Origin: an uncultured Clostridia bacterium
Lineage (GTDB): Bacteria > Bacillota > Clostridia > TANB77 > CAG-508
Length of the DNA stretch: 64,000 nt
Assembly (NCBI GenBank): GCA_948676835.1
Contig: CAPOZU010000003.1
Span: forward strand, 106,568-170,567
Direction: 5' to 3'
This document shows, in pieces, positions 54,353 to 63,784 of the stretch. Under the pieces are notes generated by a model. It worked only from the letters and a program-made list of their open reading frames with translations. It searched no databases and was not told the origin of the DNA. The translations under genes and the position numbers were made by a program. Numbering within the stretch: the stretch's first letter is position 1; the number at the start of each line of letters is the position of its first letter.

Positions 54353-55201
54353 TTAAAACTCTATAATCTTAGAAGGATCTACAAATCTACTATCTATTCT
54401 AATTTCAAAATGCAAATGTGGTCCTGTACTATTTCCTGTACTCCCTACTTGAGCTATAGGCTGTCCTTGTGCAACAATTTGTCCCTCTTTTACTAAAATT
54501 TTAGAACAATGAGCATATAATGTAGTTACATTATTACTTCTAATTTTTATATGTTTTCCATAGTCTCCTTCTTTTGAAACAAGATCAACAATTCCTTCCA
54601 TAGATGCATTTATTGTTTTTCCAGATTCAGCAGCCAAATCGATTCCTGTATGATAACCACTAACATTTTGATATTCAGATTCTCTTGCACCAAAGCCAGA
54701 ACTTACTTGATAATTAGATAATGGTTTTATAAAACTATACGCGGACTTTAAATTATTTATATCGATTTCCATTTCTGAAATTGAACTAATTTTTTCTTCT
54801 AAATTTTCAACTACATTTTCTTCAATATTATTTTCTGTATTAATAATTTCTTCATTGTTACTTGAATCATAATTTGGCTCTTCGTTTTCTACTGTTCCCA
54901 TATCGTTATCTTCTGATATTTCTCCATTTTTTAAGAGTTCTTTTATTTTTATTCCAATATTTAAATTATAAGTATTTAATTTTTCTAAAAATTCTACTTT
55001 AAAAATATCATCCTTATTCTGAAAGGCAAAAACAATTACTGCCAAATTAAACATTATAAGCAAATTAAGTAGCATTTTATTTTTTAAACCACATACACTT
55101 TTGGTGTTTGTAATTTTTTTTGCTGGAATTTTATTATTTCTTCTAAAATATATTTCTTCAGCTCTTCTTATTTTTTCATCATCATTCAAAATTCTATCCA
55201 A
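54353..55201 (-). CDS. spoIVFA: SpoIVFA-like membrane protein with M23 domain
   Basis: About 282 residues. After a charged start (DDEKIRRAEEIYFRRNNK) comes one transmembrane helix (about 47-62), an acidic Asn/Glu-rich linker and an M23/LytM domain with SSGFGARE, YHTGIDLAAESGK, YGKHIKIRS and HLHFEIR. SpoIVFA holds SpoIVFB inactive. Unlike many SpoIVFA the zinc ligands seem intact here. A TTG at 55201 is better spaced from GAGAGGTG than the GTG at 55210. Confidence 0.78.
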   Translation of the reverse strand: MDRILNDDEKIRRAEEIYFRRNNKIPAKKITNTKSVCGLKNKMLLNLLIMFNLAVIVFAFQNKDDIFKVEFLEKLNTYNLNIGIKIKELLKNGEISEDNDMGTVENEEPNYDSSNNEEIINTENNIEENVVENLEEKISSISEMEIDINNLKSAYSFIKPLSNYQVSSGFGARESEYQNVSGYHTGIDLAAESGKTINASMEGIVDLVSKEGDYGKHIKIRSNNVTTLYAHCSKILVKEGQIVAQGQPIAQVGSTGNSTGPHLHFEIRIDSRFVDPSKIIEF

Positions 55202-55255
55202 AAAAAACACCTCTCTTACATGTTCTAAATATATTCATGTAAAAAAGGTTTATGA

Positions 55256-55564
55256 TTATTTATTTTTAAAAAACATAAAAATACTAATTAGAATAAGTAT
55301 TACATTAATAATTTTAAGTAAATTGTACTTTTTAGTCATTTTTTTTAATTTATATTCTTCAAATTTTAATTCGTTGACTTTCAATTCTGTATTTATTAAA
55401 ACTTCAACTTCGTTTAAAACTGTTTCTTTTGCTCTATCTTTGCTTATTTTGTCTTGAAACTTAGTAAGATTAACATTATCTTTTAAAACTACAAAAGCTT
55501 CCTCTATTAGATTAGACTCTAAATCTTTTAAAAACACAATATTATTTAATTTATTAAGTTGCAT
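55256..55564 (-). CDS. Tail-anchored small protein of unknown function
   Basis: A 102-residue protein, helical and charged for 75 residues (NKLNNIVFLKDLESNLIEEA), then one C-terminal transmembrane helix (INVILILISIFMFF). No recognised family. It lies upstream of the SpoIVF pair in the same direction and may share its transcript. Confidence 0.5.
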   Translation of the reverse strand: MQLNKLNNIVFLKDLESNLIEEAFVVLKDNVNLTKFQDKISKDRAKETVLNEVEVLINTELKVNELKFEEYKLKKMTKKYNLLKIINVILILISIFMFFKNK

Positions 55565-55647
55565 AGGCTATCTCCTAAAATTATTTTACTTTATTATTTC
55601 CTTATTTGGAAATAATATGCAAAATATTTTATTATCTTATAAATGCA

Positions 55648-55675
55648 AAGACCAGCGGATGTTTCCGCCGGTCTT
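55648..55675 (-). terminator. GC-rich terminator of cassette C
   Basis: GACC-a-GCGGA and complement with a 4-nt loop, followed by TTTGCA on the minus strand. GC-rich, in contrast with host terminators. Confidence 0.65.
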
Positions 55676-55686
55676 GCTGAGGCAAT

Positions 55687-55989
55687 TCACTTACTCTCTT
55701 CCGCCTTGCTCGCCTTTTTGCGCCATTTGTTGCGCCCAGACGCACCGCTCTTGAATCGCCCTGCAATCAGCTCGTAGACCACATTGGCGATAGTCACCAG
55801 AACGATGATGGTGATGAGAACAGGCACATTGGCCTTCACATATGTTCCCAACTGTGTCAGCAATGTTGTTAGGTTCGTGGTGGCCCAGGACAGTGCTTTG
55901 CAGATCCAGTAACTCCCGTAGGAGAGGCCCGCCACGACAGCACTGATTACGACTGACCGAACCACAACATTTTTGATAAACTTGAACAT
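55687..55989 (-). CDS. Cassette C: small two-helix membrane protein
   Basis: A 100-residue protein with two hydrophobic segments (about 10-33 and 52-74) and a strongly basic tail (GRNKWRKKASKAE). GC-rich, with its own AGGAGG site and terminator, between AT-rich sporulation genes. It has no sequence match to cassettes A and B. Function unknown; a holin-like or toxin-like small membrane protein is possible but unproven. Confidence 0.65.
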   Translation of the reverse strand: MFKFIKNVVVRSVVISAVVAGLSYGSYWICKALSWATTNLTTLLTQLGTYVKANVPVLITIIVLVTIANVVYELIAGRFKSGASGRNKWRKKASKAEESK

Positions 55990-56098
55990 ATTTTTTCCTC
56001 CTTGATAAAAATAGTTTCACACAACTACATATATATTATATCATATTGGGCATAAAAAATCAAACTACGCATAGACTTTACTAAGCTTGGAGGTTTTT

Positions 56099-56338
56099 AT
56101 GGAAATGAAAAAAGGGTTAGATTTTAAACATAAAGAAGTTATAAATATAAAAAATGCGAGACGTCTTGGATATGTTCAAGATGTAACTGCTGATTTTGAA
56201 TCTGGTAAAATTAAAGAAATTATAGTTCCTGGAAGTAACAAATTCTTTAATATTTTCTCTACTGGTAATGAAATAGTAATTCCTTGGAATTCTATAAAAG
56301 TAATTGGAGAAGATATCATTTTAGTAGATATAGAATAA
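56099..56338 (+). CDS. ylmC: YlmC/YmxH-family sporulation-associated PRC-barrel protein
   Basis: About 79 residues from MEMKKGLDFKHKEVINI, with NARRLGYVQDVTADFESGKIKEII-type PRC barrel (here R-R-L-G-Y-V-Q-D-V) and IPWNSIKVIGEDIILVDIE. The family is found next to sigG in clostridia. The TTGGAGG site supports the ATG at 56099. Converges with sigG. Confidence 0.85.
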   Translation: MEMKKGLDFKHKEVINIKNARRLGYVQDVTADFESGKIKEIIVPGSNKFFNIFSTGNEIVIPWNSIKVIGEDIILVDIE

Positions 56339-56382
56339 ACAAGAGAATAATTAAGTTTTATACGCTTAATTATTCTCTTGTT
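56338..56382. terminator. Long bidirectional terminator between ylmC and sigG
   Basis: An 18-bp perfect stem (AACAAGAGAATAATTAAG and complement) with a 9-nt loop, T-run on both sides. Confidence 0.85.
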
Positions 56383-56385
56383 ATT

Positions 56386-57159
56386 TTATTTATATAATCT
56401 TTTTATATGATCAATTGCTGTCTTTTCTAATCTAGAAACCTGAGCTTGCGAAATTCCTATTTCCTCCGCAACTTCCATTTGAGTTCTTCCAAGAAAAAAT
56501 CTTTTATCAATTATCATTCTTTCTTTATCATTTAATTTCTTTAAAGCCTCATTCATTGTAATATTCTCTGCCCAATTTTCGTCAGTATTTTTTTTATCTT
56601 TTACTTGATCCATAATATACAAGCTTTCCGCTCCATCATTATATACAGGTTCTTGAAGTGAAACAGGATCTTGTATGGCATCTAAGCTTAGAACAACCTC
56701 TTCTTTTTCAACTTCAAGTTCTTTTGCAATTTCTTCTATGGTTGGCTCTTTTCCTTTTTCTCTACTTATTCTCTCCTTAACCTGTAAAACTTTATATGCC
56801 AAGTCTCTTACAGATCTACTAACTCTAACCATATTATTATCTCTTAAATATCTTCTTATTTCTCCAATTATCATTGGTACAGCATACGTAGATAATTGAA
56901 TATCTAAGCTTGTATCAAAATTATCTATAGCTTTAATTAATCCAACACACCCAACTTGAAATAAATCATCTGCATTTTCTCCTCTCCCACAAAATCTCTG
57001 AATTACACTTAAAACTAATCTTAAATTTCCATTTATTAATTTTTCTCGTGCCTCTTTGTCTCCTTCTTTTACTTTATTAAATAATTCTTTTGTTTCACTC
57101 GACGTTAATAATTGTAATTTAGAGGTATTTACATTTGCTATCTCTACTCTGTTAATCAA
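56386..57159 (-). CDS. sigG: Sporulation sigma factor SigG
   Basis: A 257-residue sigma-70 without region 1. It has NGNLRLVLSVIQRF, DDLFQVGCVGLIKAIDNFD, TYAVPMIIGEIRRYLRDN and region 4 (GRTQMEVAEEIGISQAQVSRL), matching SigG, the late forespore sigma. The start codon is the weak TTG, and its ribosome site (AAAGGAGG) is inside a hairpin that also follows the upstream ATPase gene. Both features would limit early translation from read-through. Confidence 0.93.
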   Translation of the reverse strand: MINRVEIANVNTSKLQLLTSSETKELFNKVKEGDKEAREKLINGNLRLVLSVIQRFCGRGENADDLFQVGCVGLIKAIDNFDTSLDIQLSTYAVPMIIGEIRRYLRDNNMVRVSRSVRDLAYKVLQVKERISREKGKEPTIEEIAKELEVEKEEVVLSLDAIQDPVSLQEPVYNDGAESLYIMDQVKDKKNTDENWAENITMNEALKKLNDKERMIIDKRFFLGRTQMEVAEEIGISQAQVSRLEKTAIDHIKRLYK

Positions 57160-57162
57160 AAT

Positions 57163-57218
57163 AAAAAACCTCCTTTAGAAATAATCTTTATATTAATTAT
57201 TTCCAAAAAAGGTTTTTT
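57163..57218 (-). promoter_or_regulatory. Hairpin enclosing the sigG ribosome site
   Basis: Arms 57163-57185 and 57196-57218 pair over 23 bp if three G-U pairs are allowed, with a 10-nt loop. The downstream arm contains AAAGGAGG for sigG and ends in a T-run, so it can act as terminator of the ATPase gene and as a block to sigG translation. Confidence 0.7.
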
Positions 57219-57233
57219 TATTCTTTTTATTGT

Positions 57234-59276
57234 TTAATCTTCATCTAATTCTGATTGTTTTAATCTTAAATGTCCTAATTCTTCCCATCTATTATATGCA
57301 AGATTTAATCTAAATAGAACAGTTGGTTTAGCACCAGCTCTATTTTTATCTACAACACATCCATAAAATCTAACATCTGTATCTATCGGTACATCTATGT
57401 CATGGCATTTATCAAAATGGTCTGTATCAGCATATTCATATTTGTGAAGTGATGCTCTACTTATTTGTTTTATTAAACATAATGTATCAAGAACTTCCTT
57501 AACAGTTTTACTTGCTGACATTTCGTTAACAGTTAAATTTACAGGTAATGTATTACTTTCAATTAACTGCATTGATGATGCAATAAAAATTCTAAATTTT
57601 TGTGCTAAATTTGAAAGTATAGTAGCTGTTTTCTTAACTTCATCACTATTACCAATATTAGCAGTATCTGCTTTTAATGTATCATAGAACATATAATGAA
57701 TTCCTTCTTTATAATAATAATTCATTATAATTTTCTTTAAATCATCATTTGTATGTTCTGTAATATGAATAAAGAAAATTGAATTATTCATTTGTGTATT
57801 TACCCAATCTGTTACCTTTAGAGTTTGCTTAAATACGCTAGAATTCTTCTTTAATTTTTCAATGTACTCTTCTTGTGTTTCTCCTTCTTTTCTTAAAATA
57901 TATCCATTCTCATCACATTTAACACGTTTTCCTTCATCAGGTCTAAATTTTAATTCAAGTAATTCTCCTTCTGTTACAGATATTTTCTGACCATGTAATT
58001 CTTGGATTTCTGGATTATTAAGAATTGTTGTAATCATACATAATTTCATTTTATCTTCTGCCATCTCGTTTGAAATAATTAAAACTTTTTCTTTATGAAT
58101 AAATGAAATATATGATGCTAAGTTTATTGTAAATCTACTTTTTCCAGAATTTGAAGGCATTGCATAGCACATTGTTTCTCCACGTCTTAAACCTTTAAAC
58201 ACAGTTGATAATATATTAAAAGGAATTGTAAGACCATTACTTAATTCATTGTCACCAGCAATTAAGAAATCTGTAGTATTTTCATTTAATCTTCCTTGTG
58301 TTAATCCTGTTGTAACTGTAATTTGTTCTAATGCATTTTCAACTTCCTCTACTGTCATATCTGCATATAATTCATAATGTTGAATTTCAAGTATTTTCTC
58401 TTGAATAGCATTAGTTGCTGCTGTTAAATAGTTTTTCTTTAATATAAACAATTTCTTTAGTTTTACATATATAGTCTCTAAATCATAATCCCCAGCTGCT
58501 GCAATTCTTCTTACTTTCAATTTTAAATCATAAGTATTTGGTGTTTCTCTTGGTAGCTGATATTTATTTTTAGCAATTGCAGGAGCATATGCTTCACCAT
58601 CTCTAAACAATACTATCTTATAAAGGTTTGTTAATTCATTATCAGAAAATCTACAATCATCATATAAGAAATAGAATCTTGACATTGCTTTTGGATTATT
58701 AAATAGCATTCCTAAATATATACATTCAAGTTCAATATCTATTAATTCATCAGGATAAATGCTTTCTTCTTCCTCTTCGTCGTCTTCCTCCTCGTCTTCT
58801 TCTTCCTCTTCATCAGTATCATAATCATCTGCAAATTTCATTTCAACTTCATCAACAATTTCATCATCTTCTGCTTCTTCTTCAGCAAGTTCTTCTATTA
58901 CTTCTTCTGTTTTTTCTTCTATATCCTCATTTGACTCAGAAATTTTATCTTCATCTGATTCATCTTCGTCATCTAATCCTGGAAGCATTTCATCGCTGTC
59001 TTCTTCGACTTCTTCATACTCTTCTATTTCTTCAAACTCATCGTCATCATCTTCAAGTTCTTCAAAATCATCAGCAGCATTAAAATCACTAAAATCTTCA
59101 AAGTCATCTAAATCATCAATTCTTGGCAATAAATCATCTTCAACTCCTGGTAATACTGTGTCTTCTATTTCTTCAAAATCATCATTTTCTACTACCTTTT
59201 TTTCAACTTTTTTAATAACTTTATTTTTTGGTATTATTCTTTTTGGTTTTCCCATATTTTCATCATTTGAATTCAC
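57234..59276 (-). CDS. DnaB/RecA-fold ATPase with long acidic N-terminus
   Basis: About 680 residues. Residues about 30-185 are very acidic (runs of D and E). A helical linker follows, then a RecA/DnaB-like ATPase core: F-K-G-L-R-R-G-E-T, Walker A MPSNSGKSR near residue 380, ISNEMAEDKM, MFYDTLKAD (Walker B-like) and the final C-V-V-D-K-N-R-A-G. It resembles the C-terminal part of replicative helicases, but a DnaB N-terminal domain is not clear. It lies between sigE and sigG. A GTG at 59276 with GGTGGAGG is the likely start, not the earlier in-frame one at 59291. Confidence 0.75.
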   Translation of the reverse strand: MNSNDENMGKPKRIIPKNKVIKKVEKKVVENDDFEEIEDTVLPGVEDDLLPRIDDLDDFEDFSDFNAADDFEELEDDDDEFEEIEEYEEVEEDSDEMLPGLDDEDESDEDKISESNEDIEEKTEEVIEELAEEEAEDDEIVDEVEMKFADDYDTDEEEEEDEEEDDEEEEESIYPDELIDIELECIYLGMLFNNPKAMSRFYFLYDDCRFSDNELTNLYKIVLFRDGEAYAPAIAKNKYQLPRETPNTYDLKLKVRRIAAAGDYDLETIYVKLKKLFILKKNYLTAATNAIQEKILEIQHYELYADMTVEEVENALEQITVTTGLTQGRLNENTTDFLIAGDNELSNGLTIPFNILSTVFKGLRRGETMCYAMPSNSGKSRFTINLASYISFIHKEKVLIISNEMAEDKMKLCMITTILNNPEIQELHGQKISVTEGELLELKFRPDEGKRVKCDENGYILRKEGETQEEYIEKLKKNSSVFKQTLKVTDWVNTQMNNSIFFIHITEHTNDDLKKIIMNYYYKEGIHYMFYDTLKADTANIGNSDEVKKTATILSNLAQKFRIFIASSMQLIESNTLPVNLTVNEMSASKTVKEVLDTLCLIKQISRASLHKYEYADTDHFDKCHDIDVPIDTDVRFYGCVVDKNRAGAKPTVLFRLNLAYNRWEELGHLRLKQSELDED

Positions 59277-59418
59277 AATAATTACCTCCACCTTTTAAAT
59301 TGTAATAATAGTTTTCAAAAATTTCCAACTACATAAAATATACCATCATATAATATCTAGTATTTTAATTTTATAACTAATTATTTATATTTACAATGTA
59401 TTTAACATAAATGTAATA

Positions 59419-59443
59419 AAAGGCCGATATTAAATCGACCTTT
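59419..59443 (-). terminator. Terminator of spoIIGA-sigE
   Basis: AAAGG-c-CGAT and ATCG-a-CCTTT arms with T-rich tail on the minus strand. Confidence 0.6.
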
Positions 59444-59480
59444 ATTTTTATAGTAAAAGTTAAATTTCCCTATAATTTTA

Positions 59481-60215
59481 TTAGCCTGTTTTGCTAATAA
59501 TTTCTTTTTTCATTTTTTTCATAATTTTCTTTTCTAAACGAGATATATAACTTTGAGATATTCCTAACATATCTGCAACCTCTTTTTGAGTCTTTTCTTT
59601 TCCAGTTCCTCCTATACCAAATCTAAGTTGCATAATATATTTTTCTCTTTTATCTAACTTACTTATTGCTACTTTTAATAAAGACATATCCACTTCATCT
59701 TCTAAAGATTTTGATGTAATATCGATGTCTGTTCCTAAAATATCTGATAATAATAATTCATTTCCATCTCCGTCTTTATTTAATGGTTCATCGATTGATA
59801 TTTCATTTTTAATTTTCGTATTTTTTCTAAGTTGCATTAAAATTTCATTCTCAATACATCTTGAAGCATATGTTGCAAGTTTTATATTTTTATCTACATT
59901 AAATGAATTTATTGCTTTCATTAATCCAATTGTTCCTATTGAAATTAAATCTTCAAAATCAATTCCTGTGTTTTCAAACTTTTTGGCAATGTATACAACT
60001 AATCTTAAATTTCTTTCTATTAAAATTTGTTTAGCCCCTTTATCTTCTAACATGAGTTTTTGTAACAGTTTTTCTTCTTCTATAATATCTAATGGTGGTG
60101 GTAAAGTTTGATTTCCTCTTATATAAAAAACTGGGAATTTTTCAATATTGTCTCTATAAAAATATTTGCCCAAAATTTTTACAATTTTACCTTTTAATCT
60201 TTTAAACAGATTCAT
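59481..60215 (-). CDS. sigE: Sporulation sigma factor SigE (pro-form)
   Basis: A 244-residue sigma-70 with an N-terminal amphipathic/basic pro-sequence (MNLFKRLKGKIVKILGKYFY) that is removed by SpoIIGA. Then ILIERNLRLVVYIAKKFENT, EDLISIGTIGLMKAINSF, ASRCIENEILMQLRK and region 4 (KTQKEVADMLGISQSYISRLE). Early mother-cell sigma. Its ATG overlaps the spoIIGA stop by 4 bp. Confidence 0.95.
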   Translation of the reverse strand: MNLFKRLKGKIVKILGKYFYRDNIEKFPVFYIRGNQTLPPPLDIIEEEKLLQKLMLEDKGAKQILIERNLRLVVYIAKKFENTGIDFEDLISIGTIGLMKAINSFNVDKNIKLATYASRCIENEILMQLRKNTKIKNEISIDEPLNKDGDGNELLLSDILGTDIDITSKSLEDEVDMSLLKVAISKLDKREKYIMQLRFGIGGTGKEKTQKEVADMLGISQSYISRLEKKIMKKMKKEIISKTG

Positions 60216-61108
60216 TTGTTTTTTCCTTTCCGATTAGATAGTATGTCTAATCCTATTAAACTTGTATACAAATTATTTTTAGATAATTTTCCATCATATA
60301 TTCCTATTAAAACATCATTTCTGACACATTCCTCTTCTGAGTATATTTTTATATAATCAGGTTTAAATCCTATTAACAGTCCATTATCATTTCCTAATGA
60401 AGAAAAAGGTATTAGATTCAATTTATATGAATGCAGATTTTCTGATTCTAGCCATTGACCATGTAATATAGATTGAATATTATCTAAAATATCCTTAGAT
60501 ATAATACTTTTCAAACTATCTTTTTCTACAATTACAACATCTTTCTTACTTATTGGTTCTTTTAATAGATTTCCTGTATCAATCATTGTTTTAATTTTTT
60601 CTATATTTCCATTATAAAAAATTTCAATCTCACAAATAATAGATTTTTTACTTAAATTATTTTTTAATATTTTTGATATTATCAAAAATATTAAAAATCC
60701 TACTATTCCTGATATTACTGCAATTTCTAATGGATATACTCCAACTAAATGATTACTTTTTATAATGATGTTTTGAGGATTTATAAAAAATAATAGCATA
60801 AATGCAATACCACCAAAAGTAAAGGAAACTAAATAAAAAAACATTAGCTGTTTCATTAATTTTTTTAAATTACATTTATTAAATGCTATTTTCATCATTA
60901 TAATTGATACTACTATTTTTAGTATAATTCCCGAAAACCAATTTATATTAACAATATAATTACAAATGGCAAATAATCCACCAATTAAACTGGCAAAAAG
61001 TATTCTCATCCATTTTATCTGTACCTTACCAATTATTGCTGTAGATAAAATAATTATAGAATTTAAAAAAATATTTTCAAAAAGCACTATATCTAAATAT
61101 ATAGTCAT
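60212..61108 (-). CDS. spoIIGA: Sigma-E processing aspartic protease SpoIIGA
   Basis: About 298 residues from MTIYLDIVLFENI. The N-terminal half has about five transmembrane helices; the C-terminal half is a protease domain with MIDTGNLLKEPIS, which holds the catalytic Asp in D-T-G, and G-L-D-I-L-S near the end. It activates pro-SigE when signalled from the forespore. The AAAGGTAG site fits this start; an earlier frame begins at 61171. Confidence 0.93.
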   Translation of the reverse strand: MTIYLDIVLFENIFLNSIIILSTAIIGKVQIKWMRILFASLIGGLFAICNYIVNINWFSGIILKIVVSIIMMKIAFNKCNLKKLMKQLMFFYLVSFTFGGIAFMLLFFINPQNIIIKSNHLVGVYPLEIAVISGIVGFLIFLIISKILKNNLSKKSIICEIEIFYNGNIEKIKTMIDTGNLLKEPISKKDVVIVEKDSLKSIISKDILDNIQSILHGQWLESENLHSYKLNLIPFSSLGNDNGLLIGFKPDYIKIYSEEECVRNDVLIGIYDGKLSKNNLYTSLIGLDILSNRKGKNK

Positions 61109-61203
61109 TCTACTACCTTTCTTTTTTATAATACTAGTATTAATTTGTATATTTATTCTAACTTTTATCATTTAAAAATACTGTCATTTTGTAGAAGCAA
61201 AAA

Positions 61204-61237
61204 AAAGAAATAATCTACAAAATAAGATTATTTCTTT
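61204..61237 (-). terminator. ftsZ terminator
   Basis: AAAGAAATAATCT and near complement with a short loop and T-rich flank on the minus strand. Confidence 0.75.
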
Positions 61238-61266
61238 TATTTTTTTATATTAAAAAACGCAATTGT

Positions 61267-62400
61267 CTATTTATTTCCTAGACCTTTATTCTTTCTTAAG
61301 AATGTTGGAATATCTAGGTCTCCATTTGAATCACTTGTAGAATTTGACATTGAAGAAATACTACTTCCTGTATTTCTCTTTCTCCAAGCATCTGCAACAA
61401 TATTTTCATATTGAGAATTTTGTCTTCTATCTTCTTCTTTTTCAAAACCTGTAGCTATAACAGTAATTTGAATTTCATCTCCCATAGAGTCATCTATAAC
61501 AGTACCAAAGATTATGTTTGCTTCTGGATCTGCACTTCTTTGTACAAGTTCTGCTGCTGTATTTGCTTCATGTAATCCCATATCACTTCCACCAGTAATG
61601 TTAATGATAATTCCTCTAGCACCTTCAATTGATGTTTCAAGTAATGGACTTTGAATTGCTTGTTTTGCTGCATCTTCTGCTCTATTTTCACCACTAGCAC
61701 ATCCAATTCCCATATGAGCCATACCTTGATTTAACATAATTGTTCTAACATCTGCAAAATCTAGGTTGATAACACCAGGAACAGAAATTAAATCTGATAT
61801 ACCTTGAACACCTTGTCTTAATACATCATCAGCCATTCTAAAAGCTTCTATCATTGATGTTTTTCTATCTATAACTTGTAATAACTTATCATTTGGAATA
61901 ACAACTAAAGTATCTACTTTACCTTTTAAACTTGCAACACCACGTTCTGCTTGTGCTAATCTTTTCTTTCCTTCAAAAGTAAATGGTTTTGTAACAACAC
62001 CTATTGTTAATATTCCCATTTCTTTTGCTGTTGCTGCAACAATTGGAGCTGCTCCTGTACCTGTTCCTCCACCCATTCCGGCTGTAACAAATACCATATC
62101 TGCTCCTTTTAATACTTCTGCAATTTCAGCTTTTGATTCTTCTGCAGCTTGAGAACCAATATCAGGATTTGCACCTGCACCTAATCCTCTAGTTAATTTT
62201 TCACCAATTTGAATTTTTGAATTAGCTTTTGACTCATTTAATGTTTGTCTATCTGTGTTTACTGCTATAAATTCAACATTTCTAATTCCTGCTTCAATCA
62301 TTCTGTTTACAGCGTTGTTTCCAGCTCCTCCAACACCTATAACTTTAATTGTAGCTGTTCCATCCATCATGTAGCTTAAGTCATTATCATCCATAATCAT
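61267..62400 (-). CDS. ftsZ: Cell division tubulin homologue FtsZ
   Basis: A 377-residue FtsZ with IKVIGVGGAGNNAVNRMI, the tubulin signature GGGTGTGAAP, NLDFADVRTIM and a C-terminal linker ending DIPTFLRKNKG, which is the conserved tail that binds FtsA. Polymerises with GTP to form the division ring. Second in ftsA-ftsZ. Confidence 0.98.
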   Translation of the reverse strand: MIMDDNDLSYMMDGTATIKVIGVGGAGNNAVNRMIEAGIRNVEFIAVNTDRQTLNESKANSKIQIGEKLTRGLGAGANPDIGSQAAEESKAEIAEVLKGADMVFVTAGMGGGTGTGAAPIVAATAKEMGILTIGVVTKPFTFEGKKRLAQAERGVASLKGKVDTLVVIPNDKLLQVIDRKTSMIEAFRMADDVLRQGVQGISDLISVPGVINLDFADVRTIMLNQGMAHMGIGCASGENRAEDAAKQAIQSPLLETSIEGARGIIINITGGSDMGLHEANTAAELVQRSADPEANIIFGTVIDDSMGDEIQITVIATGFEKEEDRRQNSQYENIVADAWRKRNTGSSISSMSNSTSDSNGDLDIPTFLRKNKGLGNK

Positions 62401-62466
62401 AAGGTTTTTTTCCTCCTTTTAAACTATATATATTAAAAAATTAAAAACTTTATTTAAACCCCTTTT

Positions 62467-63714
62467 CTAAGAATAGAAAAAGTCTCTTATTTTTTCCATA
62501 ACTGTTTTTAGTAAATTTCTTTCTGTTTTTACTGAAATACTACTAGAAACTGTTTTTGCATATGGTCTTGCTGCTATATATCTAACTAAAGCATAACTTA
62601 CTCTATAAGTTGATTTTACCGTGCTTACTAATCTACCTGTAGAAATTTTAACTGGAATATTTAAAATTATTTTTCCTGCCATATCACTTTTGTTTATATT
62701 TGTAATACCTTCACCAGTTAAAATAACATTATTTATATTATTTTTTATACCATGTGCTGTAATATCTTTATTTATTAATGTAAATATTTCTTCAATTCTT
62801 GCTTCGATAATTTCAATTAAATCTGAACTTTTTATTGTCATATTTTTTGAATCCATATCTCTGCAAGTATTTAATACTATATTATTATCATTATCTATAA
62901 AAGATCTAAGAGCTAAGCCATACTGTCTTTTTAATTTATCAGCTTCTTCATTTGAGATATTTAGTACATATGCAATATCACTAGTAATATTATCTCCTCC
63001 TAAAGCAATAGTATTAGTATAAACAAAAGTTGAACCATTAAATACTCCTATTTCTGTATTTCCAGCCCCCATATCTATAATCATAATATTATCTGTTAAT
63101 TCGTTTGTATCTAATACTAAATTTCTTTCTGCTAAAGATGTTGGTACAACACCATCTATTTCGATACCAGCTTTTTTAAATACTGAAGTTAACTGTCTTA
63201 TATATTCTCTTTCTGCTAATATGATTTGAGCTGTTAATGTAAAATGACTACTAAATTTTCCTACTGGATCATCTACTGCTTTACCATCTTCTAGGATAAA
63301 TTTATCAGGTACTATATCTATTAAAACTTTATCTTCTGGTACTTCAATATCTCTAACTTGAATTATTGCTGAAGCAACATCTTTTATTGATATTCCAGCA
63401 AGTTTATCTTTTGCATCTTTTACGATACTGTTTTGAACTATTGTTATGTATTTTCCTGGTATAGTAGTATAAGCAGAATTTACTTGAATATTTGCTATAT
63501 CTTCAACTTCTGCTATTGTTCTAGCAATTGAACTACTTAGCTCGTCTTCATCAAGTATTTTACCTTTTTGAATTGCTTTGCATTTATTGCTTGTACTACA
63601 AATAATTTCTATTTGATTAAAATTATTTACTTCACCAACAAATGTACTAACTTTAGAGGTTCCAATATCAATACCAACAATTATATCCCCTATTGCCAAA
63701 GTTAACTCCCCCAT
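62467..63714 (-). CDS. ftsA: Cell division actin-like protein FtsA
   Basis: A 415-residue actin-fold protein with phosphate-1 motif VGIDIGTSKVS, MIIDMGAGNTEIGVF, ILTGEGITNI and a C-terminal basic/hydrophobic helix (MEKIRDFFYS) for the membrane. It anchors FtsZ. SHS2 region visible at about 80-160 (YTTIPGKYITIV). Confidence 0.93.
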   Translation of the reverse strand: MGELTLAIGDIIVGIDIGTSKVSTFVGEVNNFNQIEIICSTSNKCKAIQKGKILDEDELSSSIARTIAEVEDIANIQVNSAYTTIPGKYITIVQNSIVKDAKDKLAGISIKDVASAIIQVRDIEVPEDKVLIDIVPDKFILEDGKAVDDPVGKFSSHFTLTAQIILAEREYIRQLTSVFKKAGIEIDGVVPTSLAERNLVLDTNELTDNIMIIDMGAGNTEIGVFNGSTFVYTNTIALGGDNITSDIAYVLNISNEEADKLKRQYGLALRSFIDNDNNIVLNTCRDMDSKNMTIKSSDLIEIIEARIEEIFTLINKDITAHGIKNNINNVILTGEGITNINKSDMAGKIILNIPVKISTGRLVSTVKSTYRVSYALVRYIAARPYAKTVSSSISVKTERNLLKTVMEKIRDFFYS

Positions 63715-63755
63715 TTTATTTTTTCTGTATAAGAACCAAAAAATTCTATGCGATA

Positions 63756-63784
63756 AGAATATTACATTTTGAACAAAAAGTCAA
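63756..63784 (-). promoter_or_regulatory. Probable promoter of ftsA-ftsZ
   Basis: On the minus strand TTGACT (63779-63784) and TATTCT (63756-63761) are 17 bp apart, about 42 bp before the start codon. The remaining 216 bp to the window end are AT-rich, with no gene seen. Confidence 0.65.
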
